This document shows positions 1 through 8,305 of a stretch of DNA of 64,000 bases, in pieces. The translations under genes were made by a program, and so were the position numbers. The notes under the pieces were generated by a model. It searched no databases. It was not told the origin of the DNA and worked only from the letters and a program-made list of their open reading frames with translations. Origin of the DNA: Lachnospiraceae bacterium (GTDB lineage: Bacteria; Bacillota; Clostridia; Lachnospirales; Lachnospiraceae); assembly GCA_023663945.1 (NCBI GenBank), contig JAMPGL010000006.1, forward strand, positions 40,991 through 104,990, in the 5' to 3' direction. Every line of letters starts with the position of its first letter. Position 1 is the stretch's first letter.

Positions 1-1
1 C

Positions 2-796
2 AAATGGAAAGGGGAACTGCTGGAAAATTCCGTGATACCGGTACAGCAGTTCAGCAATACCGTTGGTAAGAATGCAACGGATTCCACGCTGATTATTGAT
101 GCAATGGATATTTTGTATACGGGCAATGTAGAAGGCTTCTGCATCGTTTCCAGCGACAGTGATTTTACAAGATTAGCCAGCCGGCTCCGGGAGTCCGGCA
201 TGGAAGTGATCGGGATGGGGGAGGAGAAAACGCCGCGGTCTTTCCGCGTGGCGTGTACCAGATTTATTAATTTAGAAAATCTAAGCAATCAGGATGAGGA
301 TACCGAGCATCAGGGCGGCAAGGATAACACCATTGGAAGGGAAGTCATCTACAACGCTATAACCAACATTATTAACGAGAATGTAAATAAGGGAAAAAGC
401 GTGGAGCTTGCGGCGGTGGGAAACCGGCTCGTAAATATGTATCCGGATTTTGACGTGAGAAATTACGGTTACAGCCTGCTTTCCAGATTTGTGGAAGATG
501 CCGGAATGTTCCTTTTGGAAAAAAATCAAAACGTAATCACCCTTTCCCTAAAGGATAATGAGCAGTCTCAGGAGGAGATTAGAAATTTTGTAAAGGAAGC
601 CATTTATAAGACCGGCGCAAAGGGAATCGGAATCAGTGAGCTGAGCAATCTGGTTTATAATAAATATAGCAGCTTCAATGTAAAAGATTTTGGATACAGT
701 CAGTTTTCTAAGTTCGTGCAGAGCACGGAAGGAGTGGAATTGTATCAGGATAAAAATAACCGGAAGCATGTAAAAAGAATAGAAAAGAAGCCGTAG
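2..796 (+). CDS. NYN-domain protein with two OST-HTH/LOTUS domains (5' end cut by window)
   Basis: The reading frame is open to the left edge, so the true start lies outside the window; an internal GTG at 32 is not taken as the start. The visible N-terminal part (to about residue 85 after the GTG) matches the second half of a NYN (PIN-like, LabA/DUF88) nuclease fold: IIDAMDILY followed by a VSSDSDFTRLASRLRE segment carrying the conserved acidic residues. Two similar ~70-residue modules follow, each ending in a YGYS.LSRFVE or FGYSQFSKFVQ stretch, the signature of the OST-HTH/LOTUS RNA-binding fold. The family is thought to act on RNA; the substrate is unknown. The gene stands alone, with a terminator-like hairpin after it. 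The family call is confident; enzymatic activity cannot be judged without the missing N-terminus. Confidence 0.8.
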   Translation, partial: KWKGELLENSVIPVQQFSNTVGKNATDSTLIIDAMDILYTGNVEGFCIVSSDSDFTRLASRLRESGMEVIGMGEEKTPRSFRVACTRFINLENLSNQDEDTEHQGGKDNTIGREVIYNAITNIINENVNKGKSVELAAVGNRLVNMYPDFDVRNYGYSLLSRFVEDAGMFLLEKNQNVITLSLKDNEQSQEEIRNFVKEAIYKTGAKGIGISELSNLVYNKYSSFNVKDFGYSQFSKFVQSTEGVELYQDKNNRKHVKRIEKKP

Positions 797-824
797 AAGC
801 TGAAAGCCCGGCGGATAACAGGGA

Positions 825-860
825 GCAGTCCATGACAGTAATGTTGTGGGCTGTTTTTTT
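825..860 (+). terminator. Intrinsic terminator after the NYN/LOTUS gene
   Basis: GCAGTCC at 825-831 can pair with GGGCTG(T) at 848-854 (one G-U pair), with a 15-16 nt loop and a run of seven T at 854-860. It lies about 30 nt after the stop codon. Confidence 0.55.
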
Positions 861-1050
861 GAGGCGGAATGCAAAAAAATCTGCGTGAGAAGGCGTATGA
901 AAGCCGGCTGCAGTTGTTTATAAAAATTGAGTTAGTAACCTTATCAATAACCTTGATTTGATTTACAAAAGTTTACTCGTTAAAAATTGATTTATGCAAA
1001 ATAGATAAAAATGATTGATTAAAATTATGAATAGTTACAAAAATGACAGT

Positions 1051-1079
1051 TTGACACAAGAATAAGATATTTTATGCAA
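1051..1079 (+). promoter_or_regulatory. Candidate promoter of the GH26/ABC operon
   Basis: A perfect TTGACA at 1051-1056 is followed after 16 nt by TATGCA (1073-1078), a weak -10. Transcription would start near 1086 and give a ~95-nt leader. The -35 is convincing and the -10 is not. Confidence 0.45.
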
Positions 1080-1182
1080 TAAAGCGTGATGATGAGAAAA
1101 AGAATAACTAGTATACTTTTAAATGAAATTGTAAACCAAAAGTTTAACGGCTCTAAATGCCTATTGAATGGAAGAGCGGACA

Positions 1183-2706
1183 ATGAGAAAAGGAAAAGCA
1201 GGTTTACTGATTATCTGCGGTTTTGTTTGTTTACTACTTTTTGGATGTGGACAGGCAGGAGGACAGGCGGACGGACAGGAACAGCAAAAACAGCCGGAGG
1301 TCAAAGAAGAGATTGTTGGAGTATACGAGGCGGAGGAGGCGGAGCTTTCATCGAATCTTGCCGTAAAGAATGTCTCTTCGGGATTTTCGGGAACAGGATA
1401 TGTGGAAGGATTTGAGCAGGATGGGGATGCCTGTGTTTTCCGCGTTGCAGTGGATGAGGATGGCTTTTATGACTTAAGGCTTACTGCAGCCAATATTGGG
1501 GGATACAAAGAAAATTATGTTTTGGTAGACGAAACCGCAGTGGGAAACTTGGTGAGCAGGGAGAGCAAGTTCACGGAAGAGACCATAAAGCGGACTTATT
1601 TAAGTGCTGGCGAGCATACGGTCGCAGTGTCGAAGTTCTGGGGATACATTTCTCTGGACAAGCTGACGGTTCTCAAAAGCCCGGAGCTTCCGGAGGATTA
1701 CTATGAAGTTTCCGCGAAGCTGTGCAATGAAAACGCAGATGACTGTGCAAAGAGGCTGATGAGCTATCTCGCGGATAATTATGGCAAGAATGTTTTGTCC
1801 GGACAGTATTGCGACGGAGGGCTGTACGGGCATGAGATGGCGTGCATCTGGGCGGCGACCGGAAACTTTCCGGCGGTAGTAGGGCTTGACATGATAGAAT
1901 ATTCTCCTTCCCGTGCGGCAAACGGAAGTGAGGGAAAGAGCATTGAGCAGGCGATAGAAGCCTGGGAGGCAGGCGCGGTTGTAACCATCTGCTGGCATTG
2001 GAACGCACCGGAGAAATATCTTACCGGGCAGTGGTACAGCGGATTTTATAAGGAATATACCAACATTGATCTTGATAAGATTATGAACGGAGAAGATGAG
2101 GAAGGCTATAAGCTTCTTTTGTCAGACATGGATGTGATTGCAAAAGAGCTTCAAAAGCTGCAAAAGGCAGGGGTTCCCGTACTGTGGAGACCGCTCCATG
2201 AGGCAAGCGGAGGCTGGTTCTGGTGGGGCGACTGCAAAGCAGAGTCTTATCTGGAGCTGTATCGGCTGATGTACGACAAATTTACTAACGAGTATGGACT
2301 TAATAATTTGATTTGGGTGTGGAACGGACAGAGCAAGGACTGGTATCCCGGAGATGATGTGGTGGATATTGTGGGAGAAGATATTTACCCCGGGGAACAC
2401 GTCTACAGTTCGCAGATCAATAAATTTATGGAAGTACATGATTATGCAGACTCAGGCAAGATGGTTGTGCTTTCTGAAAACGGCTGTCTGTTTGACCCGG
2501 ACTTGGTGCTCAGGGATGGCGCGATGTGGGGGTATTTTGGAACCTGGGGCGGAGAGTTCGTCTCAAAGTCAACGACCTTGAACATTTATTCGGAGCAGTA
2601 TACAGAGGAAGAAATGCTGAAAAAGGTATATTCCCATGAAAATGTGATTGTGCTTAACGAGCTTCCGAACCTGAAGGAATATCCCATCAGGGAGGAGGCA
2701 GAGTAA
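1183..2706 (+). CDS. Surface lipoprotein: CBM-like domain plus GH26 beta-mannanase
   Basis: Start chosen at ATG 1183, not 1168: it has GGAAGAG 8 nt upstream and gives a clean lipoprotein signal with lipobox LLFGC. After a Q/G-rich linker comes a ~120-residue beta-sandwich (from VYEAEEAELS to TVLKSPEL) resembling CBM35/CBM6-type modules. The C-terminal ~330 residues are a GH26 (clan A) barrel: LSGQYCDGG, the acid/base in WRPLHEASGGWFWW (Glu340) and the nucleophile in VVLSENGC (Glu432). Both catalytic glutamates are intact. GH26 enzymes are mainly endo-beta-1,4-mannanases; a few have other specificities, so the substrate is inferred. It is the first gene of a run that continues into DUF624 and ABC importer genes, fitting a cell-anchored enzyme that makes oligosaccharides for uptake. 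Confidence 0.88.
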   Translation: MRKGKAGLLIICGFVCLLLFGCGQAGGQADGQEQQKQPEVKEEIVGVYEAEEAELSSNLAVKNVSSGFSGTGYVEGFEQDGDACVFRVAVDEDGFYDLRLTAANIGGYKENYVLVDETAVGNLVSRESKFTEETIKRTYLSAGEHTVAVSKFWGYISLDKLTVLKSPELPEDYYEVSAKLCNENADDCAKRLMSYLADNYGKNVLSGQYCDGGLYGHEMACIWAATGNFPAVVGLDMIEYSPSRAANGSEGKSIEQAIEAWEAGAVVTICWHWNAPEKYLTGQWYSGFYKEYTNIDLDKIMNGEDEEGYKLLLSDMDVIAKELQKLQKAGVPVLWRPLHEASGGWFWWGDCKAESYLELYRLMYDKFTNEYGLNNLIWVWNGQSKDWYPGDDVVDIVGEDIYPGEHVYSSQINKFMEVHDYADSGKMVVLSENGCLFDPDLVLRDGAMWGYFGTWGGEFVSKSTTLNIYSEQYTEEEMLKKVYSHENVIVLNELPNLKEYPIREEAE

Positions 2707-3405
2707 ATGGCAAGGAAAGAGCAGAAAGCTCCCTCCAAAGAAAAAGACCCTTATCAAAAATCAGAGAAAAAGCTTTTAACTCCGGACAGCGGTTTTATGT
2801 ATTTTTTGACGAAAGCGGGACAGGTAATCATATTAAATTTGATCTGGCTGTTATCCTGCATTCCGCTTGTCACCATTGGGACGGCGACCACGTCCTTGTA
2901 TTATGCCATGATGAAGAATATCCGGCGAAGCCGCGGGTATCCGGCGGCGGAATACTGGAATTCCTTTAAGCGTACCCTTTTAAAAGGCTGTATCTTTACG
3001 GTGGTTTTTGCCGCATGGCTGTTTCTGCTTTACCGGCTTAGGCTTATCGTGCTGGTGCAGGAAACAGAGTACAGCATGTTTCTTGGTCGTATGTATGCTG
3101 CATTGATGGCGGTGACGGCGGCGGTGCTGGTGTATTTATTCCCGGTGCTTTCCAGATTTACCATGAGCATGTGGGCGATGGTGAAGCTCTCCTTTGTGAT
3201 GGCGGTTCGGTATCTGGGGTATACCATATTGATACTTGCAGGAACAGCGTTTCTTGCATTTTTGCAGTTTTATTTTCTGCCCATGCCGACGGTGTTTTTT
3301 TTGCCGGGAGCTTGGTGCTATGTGTGTACATTTATGATTGAAAAGGCACTGCGGAAATATATGCCGGCGCCCGGGAAGGACGCAGATGCGTGGTATTACG
3401 AATAA
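2707..3405 (+). CDS. DUF624 (YesL-like) integral membrane protein
   Basis: A 232-residue polytopic protein with about five membrane segments. It has the family pattern of a helix ending in SCIPLVTIGTATTSLYYAM and a charged C-terminus after EKALRKYMP. YesL-like proteins sit next to carbohydrate ABC transporters and two-component systems in Bacillota; their biochemical role is unknown. The start directly abuts the GH26 stop, and its ribosome binding site (GGGAGGAGG) lies inside the upstream gene, so the two are translationally coupled. A paralogue (18553-19188) sits at the other end of the locus with the same SxPLVTxGxAxTxxYYAM core. Confidence 0.85.
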   Translation: MARKEQKAPSKEKDPYQKSEKKLLTPDSGFMYFLTKAGQVIILNLIWLLSCIPLVTIGTATTSLYYAMMKNIRRSRGYPAAEYWNSFKRTLLKGCIFTVVFAAWLFLLYRLRLIVLVQETEYSMFLGRMYAALMAVTAAVLVYLFPVLSRFTMSMWAMVKLSFVMAVRYLGYTILILAGTAFLAFLQFYFLPMPTVFFLPGAWCYVCTFMIEKALRKYMPAPGKDADAWYYE

Positions 3406-3441
3406 AACAACAGGAATCCCGAAAATCCATGGAGGTATATC

Positions 3442-6400
3442 ATGAAATTGAGGAAAAGCAAGAAAAAGATAACAGCGCTTATTTTGACTGCGGCGCAGGC
3501 GGCGATGGTCTTCCGGTTTGGAACGGCAGACGTAAGAGCCGCTTCCCTGACGCAGGAGGAGGCAAAGGAACTGGTAAGTACCTATTCTGTTTCCGACTCG
3601 GTTCCGGGTTATCAGGAATATTTGGAGCAGTATCCGGATGCCGTTTATCCGGAGGCTTTGGTGGAAGTAAATGCAGAAGAATATACATCCTACATGGAGG
3701 ACGGTAAGGAAACGGAGCCCGAATTATATTCGGATTATGAGGGAATGCAGGGGATAAGCGTGCTCACCAAGGAAAACGGATATATTGAATTTCCTGTGAA
3801 AGTGCCCGAAACCGGATTTTATCAGATTCAGGTGGAGTATTATCCCGTGGAAGGCAAAAACTCAGAAATCCAAAGAAGCTTTTTTGTGGACGGAGAACTG
3901 CCCTACGGGGAGTTATCGCTGATTGAATTTCCCAGAATATGGTCTACCGATGTGGCACAGGAAAGCTTTAAGCAGGGAATTTATGACGTTGTCTGGAAAA
4001 AGGATAATCAGGGAAATGATTTAAAGCCGACTTCCATTGAGATACCGGAGTGGATCGTTTCGGATTTGTATGATAACAACGGATATATTACAACACCGCT
4101 GTGCGTTTATCTGGCTCAGGGCGAACATACGATATCGATGAATTCCCAGAGGGAGCCTATGCTCATCCGCAGGCTGATTCTGACTAATGAGGAAGAGGCA
4201 AGAGAGTATGCAGAGGTAAAAGCGGAATGGGATGCTATGGGCACCGCAGACACAGCGGGAGTCAATGTAGAGATTCAGGCGGAAAACGCCAACCGGACTT
4301 CTTCACAGATGCTTTATCCCACGCAGGATCAGTCTTCACCGGCTGTTTTTCCTTCCAGCGCCAAAGAGCTTCTCAACAATTCCATCGGCAATGAGAGCTG
4401 GGGAGATGCAGGACAGTGGATCGAATGGGAGTTTGAGGTGCCAAAGAGCGGTTACTACAATATTTCCATGTTTGCCAAGCAGAGTTTTATGAGGGGGATT
4501 TATGTGTCCCGCAAGATTTATATTGATGATGAGGTTCCTTTCCGGGAGCTTGAGAACTATGGATTTACCTATGATTCCGGATGGCGCACCGATACGCTGC
4601 AGGATTCCGATGGAAATGCATATCGGTTTTATCTGGAAGAGGGAAAACACACTTTGAAGATGGAAGTTGTTTTGGGAGATTTCTCGTCGGTCATTGCAAG
4701 CGTGCAGGATTGCGTATCGCAGTTAAATTCCATCTATCGGAAGGTAATCCGCATCACCGGCGTCGATCCGGACACCTACCGTGATTATCAGATTGAGTCA
4801 TCGCTTCCGGGATTAAATGCGGAGATGACGGCAGTCAGGGATCAGCTTAATCAGGCGATTACCGATTTGCGGACAGCGGCGGGACGGACCTCCGACAAGG
4901 AAACGGTACTGATTACCATGAGAGACCAGATGGATTATCTGATTGCGGATGAAGAGCGGTTTGTAAAGGTGGTTGCAACCTACAAGGAAAACGTGCGTGC
5001 CTGCGGTACTTGGATTACTCAGGTTATCGACCAGCCGCTGCAGATAGACCGGATCAATATTTATTCTCCGGGAGAAGAGATTAAGGTTTCCTCCAATTCT
5101 GTATGGGATAGGATTTCCTACGAAGCAAGGCGCCTGTATTATTCCTTTGTGATTGATTACAATTCGTTAGGTGCTCCCGAAGGAGAGGCGGATCAAAATA
5201 CAACCATCACCTTATGGGTGGGAACCGGACGCGATCAGGCAAATGTAATCCGTTCGCTGATTGACGAGTCCTTTACCAGCAATAACGGCATCGGAGTGAG
5301 CGTTCAGCTTGTGGATATGAATACCCTGCTTCGCGCCGAATTGGCGGGAGAGGGTCCTGACGTGGCAATTCAGGTTGCCAATACCAACGGAATTGCCGGA
5401 GCGGTTTTAAATACGGGTAACGATACGCCGGTAAATTATGGGCTTAGAAATGCGGTGCTGGATTTAAGCCAGTTTGATGATTTCGAGGAGGTAGCGGCGA
5501 GATTTTATGACAGTGCGCTTACGGCATTCAGCTTTGAAGGAGCAGTTTACGGACTGCCGGAGACACAGACATTTCCGGTAATGTTCTATCGGAAGGACAT
5601 TCTCGCTGAGCTGGGCATTGACATTCCCACAACATGGGATGAGGTAAAGGTGACAATGTCAATTCTGGCAAAAAACCAGATGGAGTTCGGCATGCTGCCT
5701 GCGGAGCAGATTTATGCAATGCTGTTATATCAGAATGGAGGAGAATATTACAATAACGGAGGAATCTCGTCGGCGCTGGATTCGGATATTGCCGTCAATA
5801 CCTTTAAGGAGTATTGCGAATATTATACAGACTACGGCTTAGACCAGTGGGCAAGCGTGGAAGAGCGGTTTAGGACTGGCGAGTGCCCCATTATCATAGC
5901 AGATTACACCACTTACAATAATTTGGAGGTCTCGGCGCCGGATATTGCTGGGCTTTGGGATTTTGCAATGGTTCCCGGAACCGTGAAGGAGGACGGAACG
6001 GTGGATCATTCCGTAGGCTGTACCGGGCTGGCAAGCATAATCATGGCGGATACGGAGAACCCGGAAGCGTGCTGGGAATTTTTGAAATGGTGGACCAGCG
6101 CGGAGGTTCAGACCTTGTTTGACCGGGAGATGGAATCCCTGATGGGGTCGGCGGCACGTGTGGCAACCGCCAATCAGGAGGCTTTTGAAAATATTCCCTG
6201 GCCGGTGGATACTTACGAGTCGTTGGCGGAAGCCTTTGAGTGGGTGAAGGGAATCCCTCAGGTGCCCGGCGGATACTATTCTTGGAGAAACGTGAACAAT
6301 GCATTTTATACGGTCACAACGGATAAGGATACGGCGTCGCCGCGTGAAGAGCTGATGGACAAGGTATTATATATCAACGATGAGATTACCTATAAGCGAA

Positions 6401-6450
6401 AGGAACTTGGACTGGCAACGCTGGATGATTTCGGAGAGGAGGATAAGTAA
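3442..6450 (+). CDS. Giant solute-binding protein with N-terminal carbohydrate-binding-like domains
   Basis: At 1002 residues this is more than twice the usual length of a family 1 sugar-binding protein. A basic start and weak hydrophobic core lead to a likely AxA cleavage site (DVRAAS); no lipobox cysteine is seen. Residues ~90-260 and ~275-450 each look like a beta-sandwich of CBM6/35 style, with repeated features such as ETGFYQIQVEYY / KSGYYNISMFAK, FFVDGELPYGEL / IYIDDEVPFREL and LAQGEHTI / LEEGKHTL. A helical linker follows, then from ~590 a type 1 solute-binding fold (TITLWVGTGRDQANVIRSLI, AELAGEGPDVAIQV, VYGLPETQTFPVMFYRKDIL). It is followed at once by two permease genes, so it is their binding protein. 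Substrate inferred as a mannan-type oligosaccharide. Confidence 0.82.
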   Translation: MKLRKSKKKITALILTAAQAAMVFRFGTADVRAASLTQEEAKELVSTYSVSDSVPGYQEYLEQYPDAVYPEALVEVNAEEYTSYMEDGKETEPELYSDYEGMQGISVLTKENGYIEFPVKVPETGFYQIQVEYYPVEGKNSEIQRSFFVDGELPYGELSLIEFPRIWSTDVAQESFKQGIYDVVWKKDNQGNDLKPTSIEIPEWIVSDLYDNNGYITTPLCVYLAQGEHTISMNSQREPMLIRRLILTNEEEAREYAEVKAEWDAMGTADTAGVNVEIQAENANRTSSQMLYPTQDQSSPAVFPSSAKELLNNSIGNESWGDAGQWIEWEFEVPKSGYYNISMFAKQSFMRGIYVSRKIYIDDEVPFRELENYGFTYDSGWRTDTLQDSDGNAYRFYLEEGKHTLKMEVVLGDFSSVIASVQDCVSQLNSIYRKVIRITGVDPDTYRDYQIESSLPGLNAEMTAVRDQLNQAITDLRTAAGRTSDKETVLITMRDQMDYLIADEERFVKVVATYKENVRACGTWITQVIDQPLQIDRINIYSPGEEIKVSSNSVWDRISYEARRLYYSFVIDYNSLGAPEGEADQNTTITLWVGTGRDQANVIRSLIDESFTSNNGIGVSVQLVDMNTLLRAELAGEGPDVAIQVANTNGIAGAVLNTGNDTPVNYGLRNAVLDLSQFDDFEEVAARFYDSALTAFSFEGAVYGLPETQTFPVMFYRKDILAELGIDIPTTWDEVKVTMSILAKNQMEFGMLPAEQIYAMLLYQNGGEYYNNGGISSALDSDIAVNTFKEYCEYYTDYGLDQWASVEERFRTGECPIIIADYTTYNNLEVSAPDIAGLWDFAMVPGTVKEDGTVDHSVGCTGLASIIMADTENPEACWEFLKWWTSAEVQTLFDREMESLMGSAARVATANQEAFENIPWPVDTYESLAEAFEWVKGIPQVPGGYYSWRNVNNAFYTVTTDKDTASPREELMDKVLYINDEITYKRKELGLATLDDFGEEDK

Positions 6451-7380
6451 ATGGCATCAAAAGAAGCAATGGCTGTTGCGCAAAAGCAGAGCAGCCTGGG
6501 ATACCGAATTAAAAAGAATAAAGCTTGTTACATTATGCTTGCGCCTTATTTTATCCTGTTTTTCCTATTCACGGTATTGCCTGTGCTTGCGTCTATGGCA
6601 CTGAGCTTTACATACTTTAACATGCTGGAATGGCCTACTTTTAACGGCTGGAATAACTATATTAAGCTGTTTTTGGAGGATGACATTTTTCTTATCTCCC
6701 TGAAAAACACCTTAATCTTTGCAGTGGTGACAGGACCGATCAGTTATCTTTTGTGTCTGCTTTTTGCATGGATCATCAATGAGTTTTCCAGCAAGGTAAG
6801 GACGCTGCTCACGCTGATCTTTTATGCACCGTCTATCTGCGGTAATGCCTATATGGTATGGAGCCTGATTCTTTCCAGCGACCGGTACGGTTATCTGAAC
6901 GGTATTCTGCTCAAGCTGGGAATTATCAATGAGCGGAAGCTGTGGATGCAGGATGCCAAGTATATTCTTCCCTGTCTGATTGTGGTTCAGCTCTGGCTGT
7001 CTTTGGGCACGGGCTTCTTATCCTTTATAGCAGGCCTTCAGACTGTAGATAAGAGTCTCTATGAGGCGGCGGCGTTAGACGGAGTGAAAAACCGCTGGCA
7101 GGAGCTTTGGTTTGTAACGCTTCCGGCAATGAAGCCCCAGCTTATGTTCGGCGCGGTTATGCAGATTACCCAGTCCTTTGCGGTAGCGGATATTTCCATA
7201 CAGCTTGCCGGAAATCCTTCCGTAAACTATGCAGGTGCAACGGTAGTGACCCACCTTCTGGATTACGGTTCCACCCGATTTGACATGGGGTATGCGTCCG
7301 CCATCGCGACAGTGCTGTTTCTGCTGATGGTAGGCACCAATAAACTGGTTCAAAAATTATTAGGAAGGGTGGGAGAGTAA
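6451..7380 (+). CDS. Sugar ABC transporter permease (MalF/LplB type), set A
   Basis: A 309-residue inner-membrane protein with six predicted helices and the permease EAA loop (YEAAALDGVKNRWQELWFVTLPAMKP). It forms the import channel with the next gene. The start codon directly follows the stop of the binding-protein gene, with GGAGAGGAGG upstream, indicating coupling. No ATPase gene exists in the locus, so a shared MsmX/MsmK-type ATPase elsewhere in the genome is expected (family knowledge). Confidence 0.92.
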   Translation: MASKEAMAVAQKQSSLGYRIKKNKACYIMLAPYFILFFLFTVLPVLASMALSFTYFNMLEWPTFNGWNNYIKLFLEDDIFLISLKNTLIFAVVTGPISYLLCLLFAWIINEFSSKVRTLLTLIFYAPSICGNAYMVWSLILSSDRYGYLNGILLKLGIINERKLWMQDAKYILPCLIVVQLWLSLGTGFLSFIAGLQTVDKSLYEAAALDGVKNRWQELWFVTLPAMKPQLMFGAVMQITQSFAVADISIQLAGNPSVNYAGATVVTHLLDYGSTRFDMGYASAIATVLFLLMVGTNKLVQKLLGRVGE

Positions 7381-8292
7381 GTGGCTAAAACGGCTGTAAA
7401 AGATAGTACAGGAATAGCAAGAAAAAAATATCGCTTTTTTAGGCCCAGAGCAAAAAAGCTGAATCGTTCTATGGCTGGAAACACGATGTTGTTTATCATT
7501 ATGGCAATCTGCGGATTCTTTATGGCTCTGCCCCTTGTGATGATCATCAACAACTGTTTAAAGCCCCTGGACGAGATTTATCAGTATCCTCCCAGAATAC
7601 TGGTGCGGAATCCTACCCTTGAGAATTTTACGGATTTATTTACCATCATGAGTGATTCCTGGGTGCCCTTTTCCAGATACATATTAAATACGATCATTAT
7701 TACCGGATGCGGAACCGTAGGTCATGTTATCTTAGCATCTCTTGCGGCGTACCCCCTTGCGAAGCACGAGTTTCCGGGCAAAAAGCTTTTGTTTAACATG
7801 GTTGTGCTGTCCATGATGTTCTCATGGACGGTTACGCAGATTCCGAACTATATGATCATCAGCTGGCTGGGAATTAATAATAATTATCTGGCGCTGATTC
7901 TTCCGGCATGTTCTTACGGTATGGGATTATACCTGATGAAACAGTTTATGGAACAGCTTCCGACCTCCCTGATGGAGTCGGCGCGGCTGGACGGCGCTTC
8001 GGAGTTTCAGGTGTTTTGGAGAATTGTTATGCCTAACGTAAAACCGGCGTGGCTGACGCTGGCGATTTTCCAGTTTCAGCAGATGTGGGGGAACACGGGA
8101 AGCATGTTTCTTCGTGATGAGCAGTTAAAGCCCCTGCAGTTTGCATTACAGCAGATTTCAGCAGGAGGAACGGCGCGTGCAGGCGCGGCGGCGGCGGTAA
8201 CCTTTGTCATTGCGGCGGTGCCGATTATCTTTTTCCTGGCATGTCAGAGCAATGTGCTTGAAACAATGACAACTTCCGGTATGAAGGATTAA
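7381..8292 (+). CDS. Carbohydrate ABC transporter permease (MalG/LplC type), set A
   Basis: A 303-residue permease with six helices and the EAA motif (MESARLDGASEFQVFWRIVMPNVKP). The start is GTG at 7381, directly after the TAA of the MalF-like gene; GGGTGGGAGAG just upstream supports it. N-terminal basic residues (RKKYRFFRPRAKKLNRS) precede the first helix, as usual for this subfamily. Partner of the preceding gene. Confidence 0.92.
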   Translation: MAKTAVKDSTGIARKKYRFFRPRAKKLNRSMAGNTMLFIIMAICGFFMALPLVMIINNCLKPLDEIYQYPPRILVRNPTLENFTDLFTIMSDSWVPFSRYILNTIIITGCGTVGHVILASLAAYPLAKHEFPGKKLLFNMVVLSMMFSWTVTQIPNYMIISWLGINNNYLALILPACSYGMGLYLMKQFMEQLPTSLMESARLDGASEFQVFWRIVMPNVKPAWLTLAIFQFQQMWGNTGSMFLRDEQLKPLQFALQQISAGGTARAGAAAAVTFVIAAVPIIFFLACQSNVLETMTTSGMKD

Positions 8293-8305
8293 TAGGAGGG
8301 GCGGA

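Larger units (their letters stand above)
797..1182. other. Gene-free leader region of the GH26 locus
   Basis: Apart from the terminator, this 386-nt stretch holds no credible gene. It is AT-rich and contains operator-like elements: ATCAA-taacc-TTGAT around 937-955, and GTTTACTCGTTAAA around 969-982, which is centred on TCG and resembles a degenerate LacI-family site. A LacI-type regulator is encoded at the far end of the locus (19202-20230), so these are reasonable candidate sites. The assignment is inference. Confidence 0.35.

Noticed and set aside
1086-1415. 109-codon plus-strand frame at the GH26 start
   Set aside because: Overlaps the lipoprotein gene in another frame; no ribosome binding site and no family pattern.
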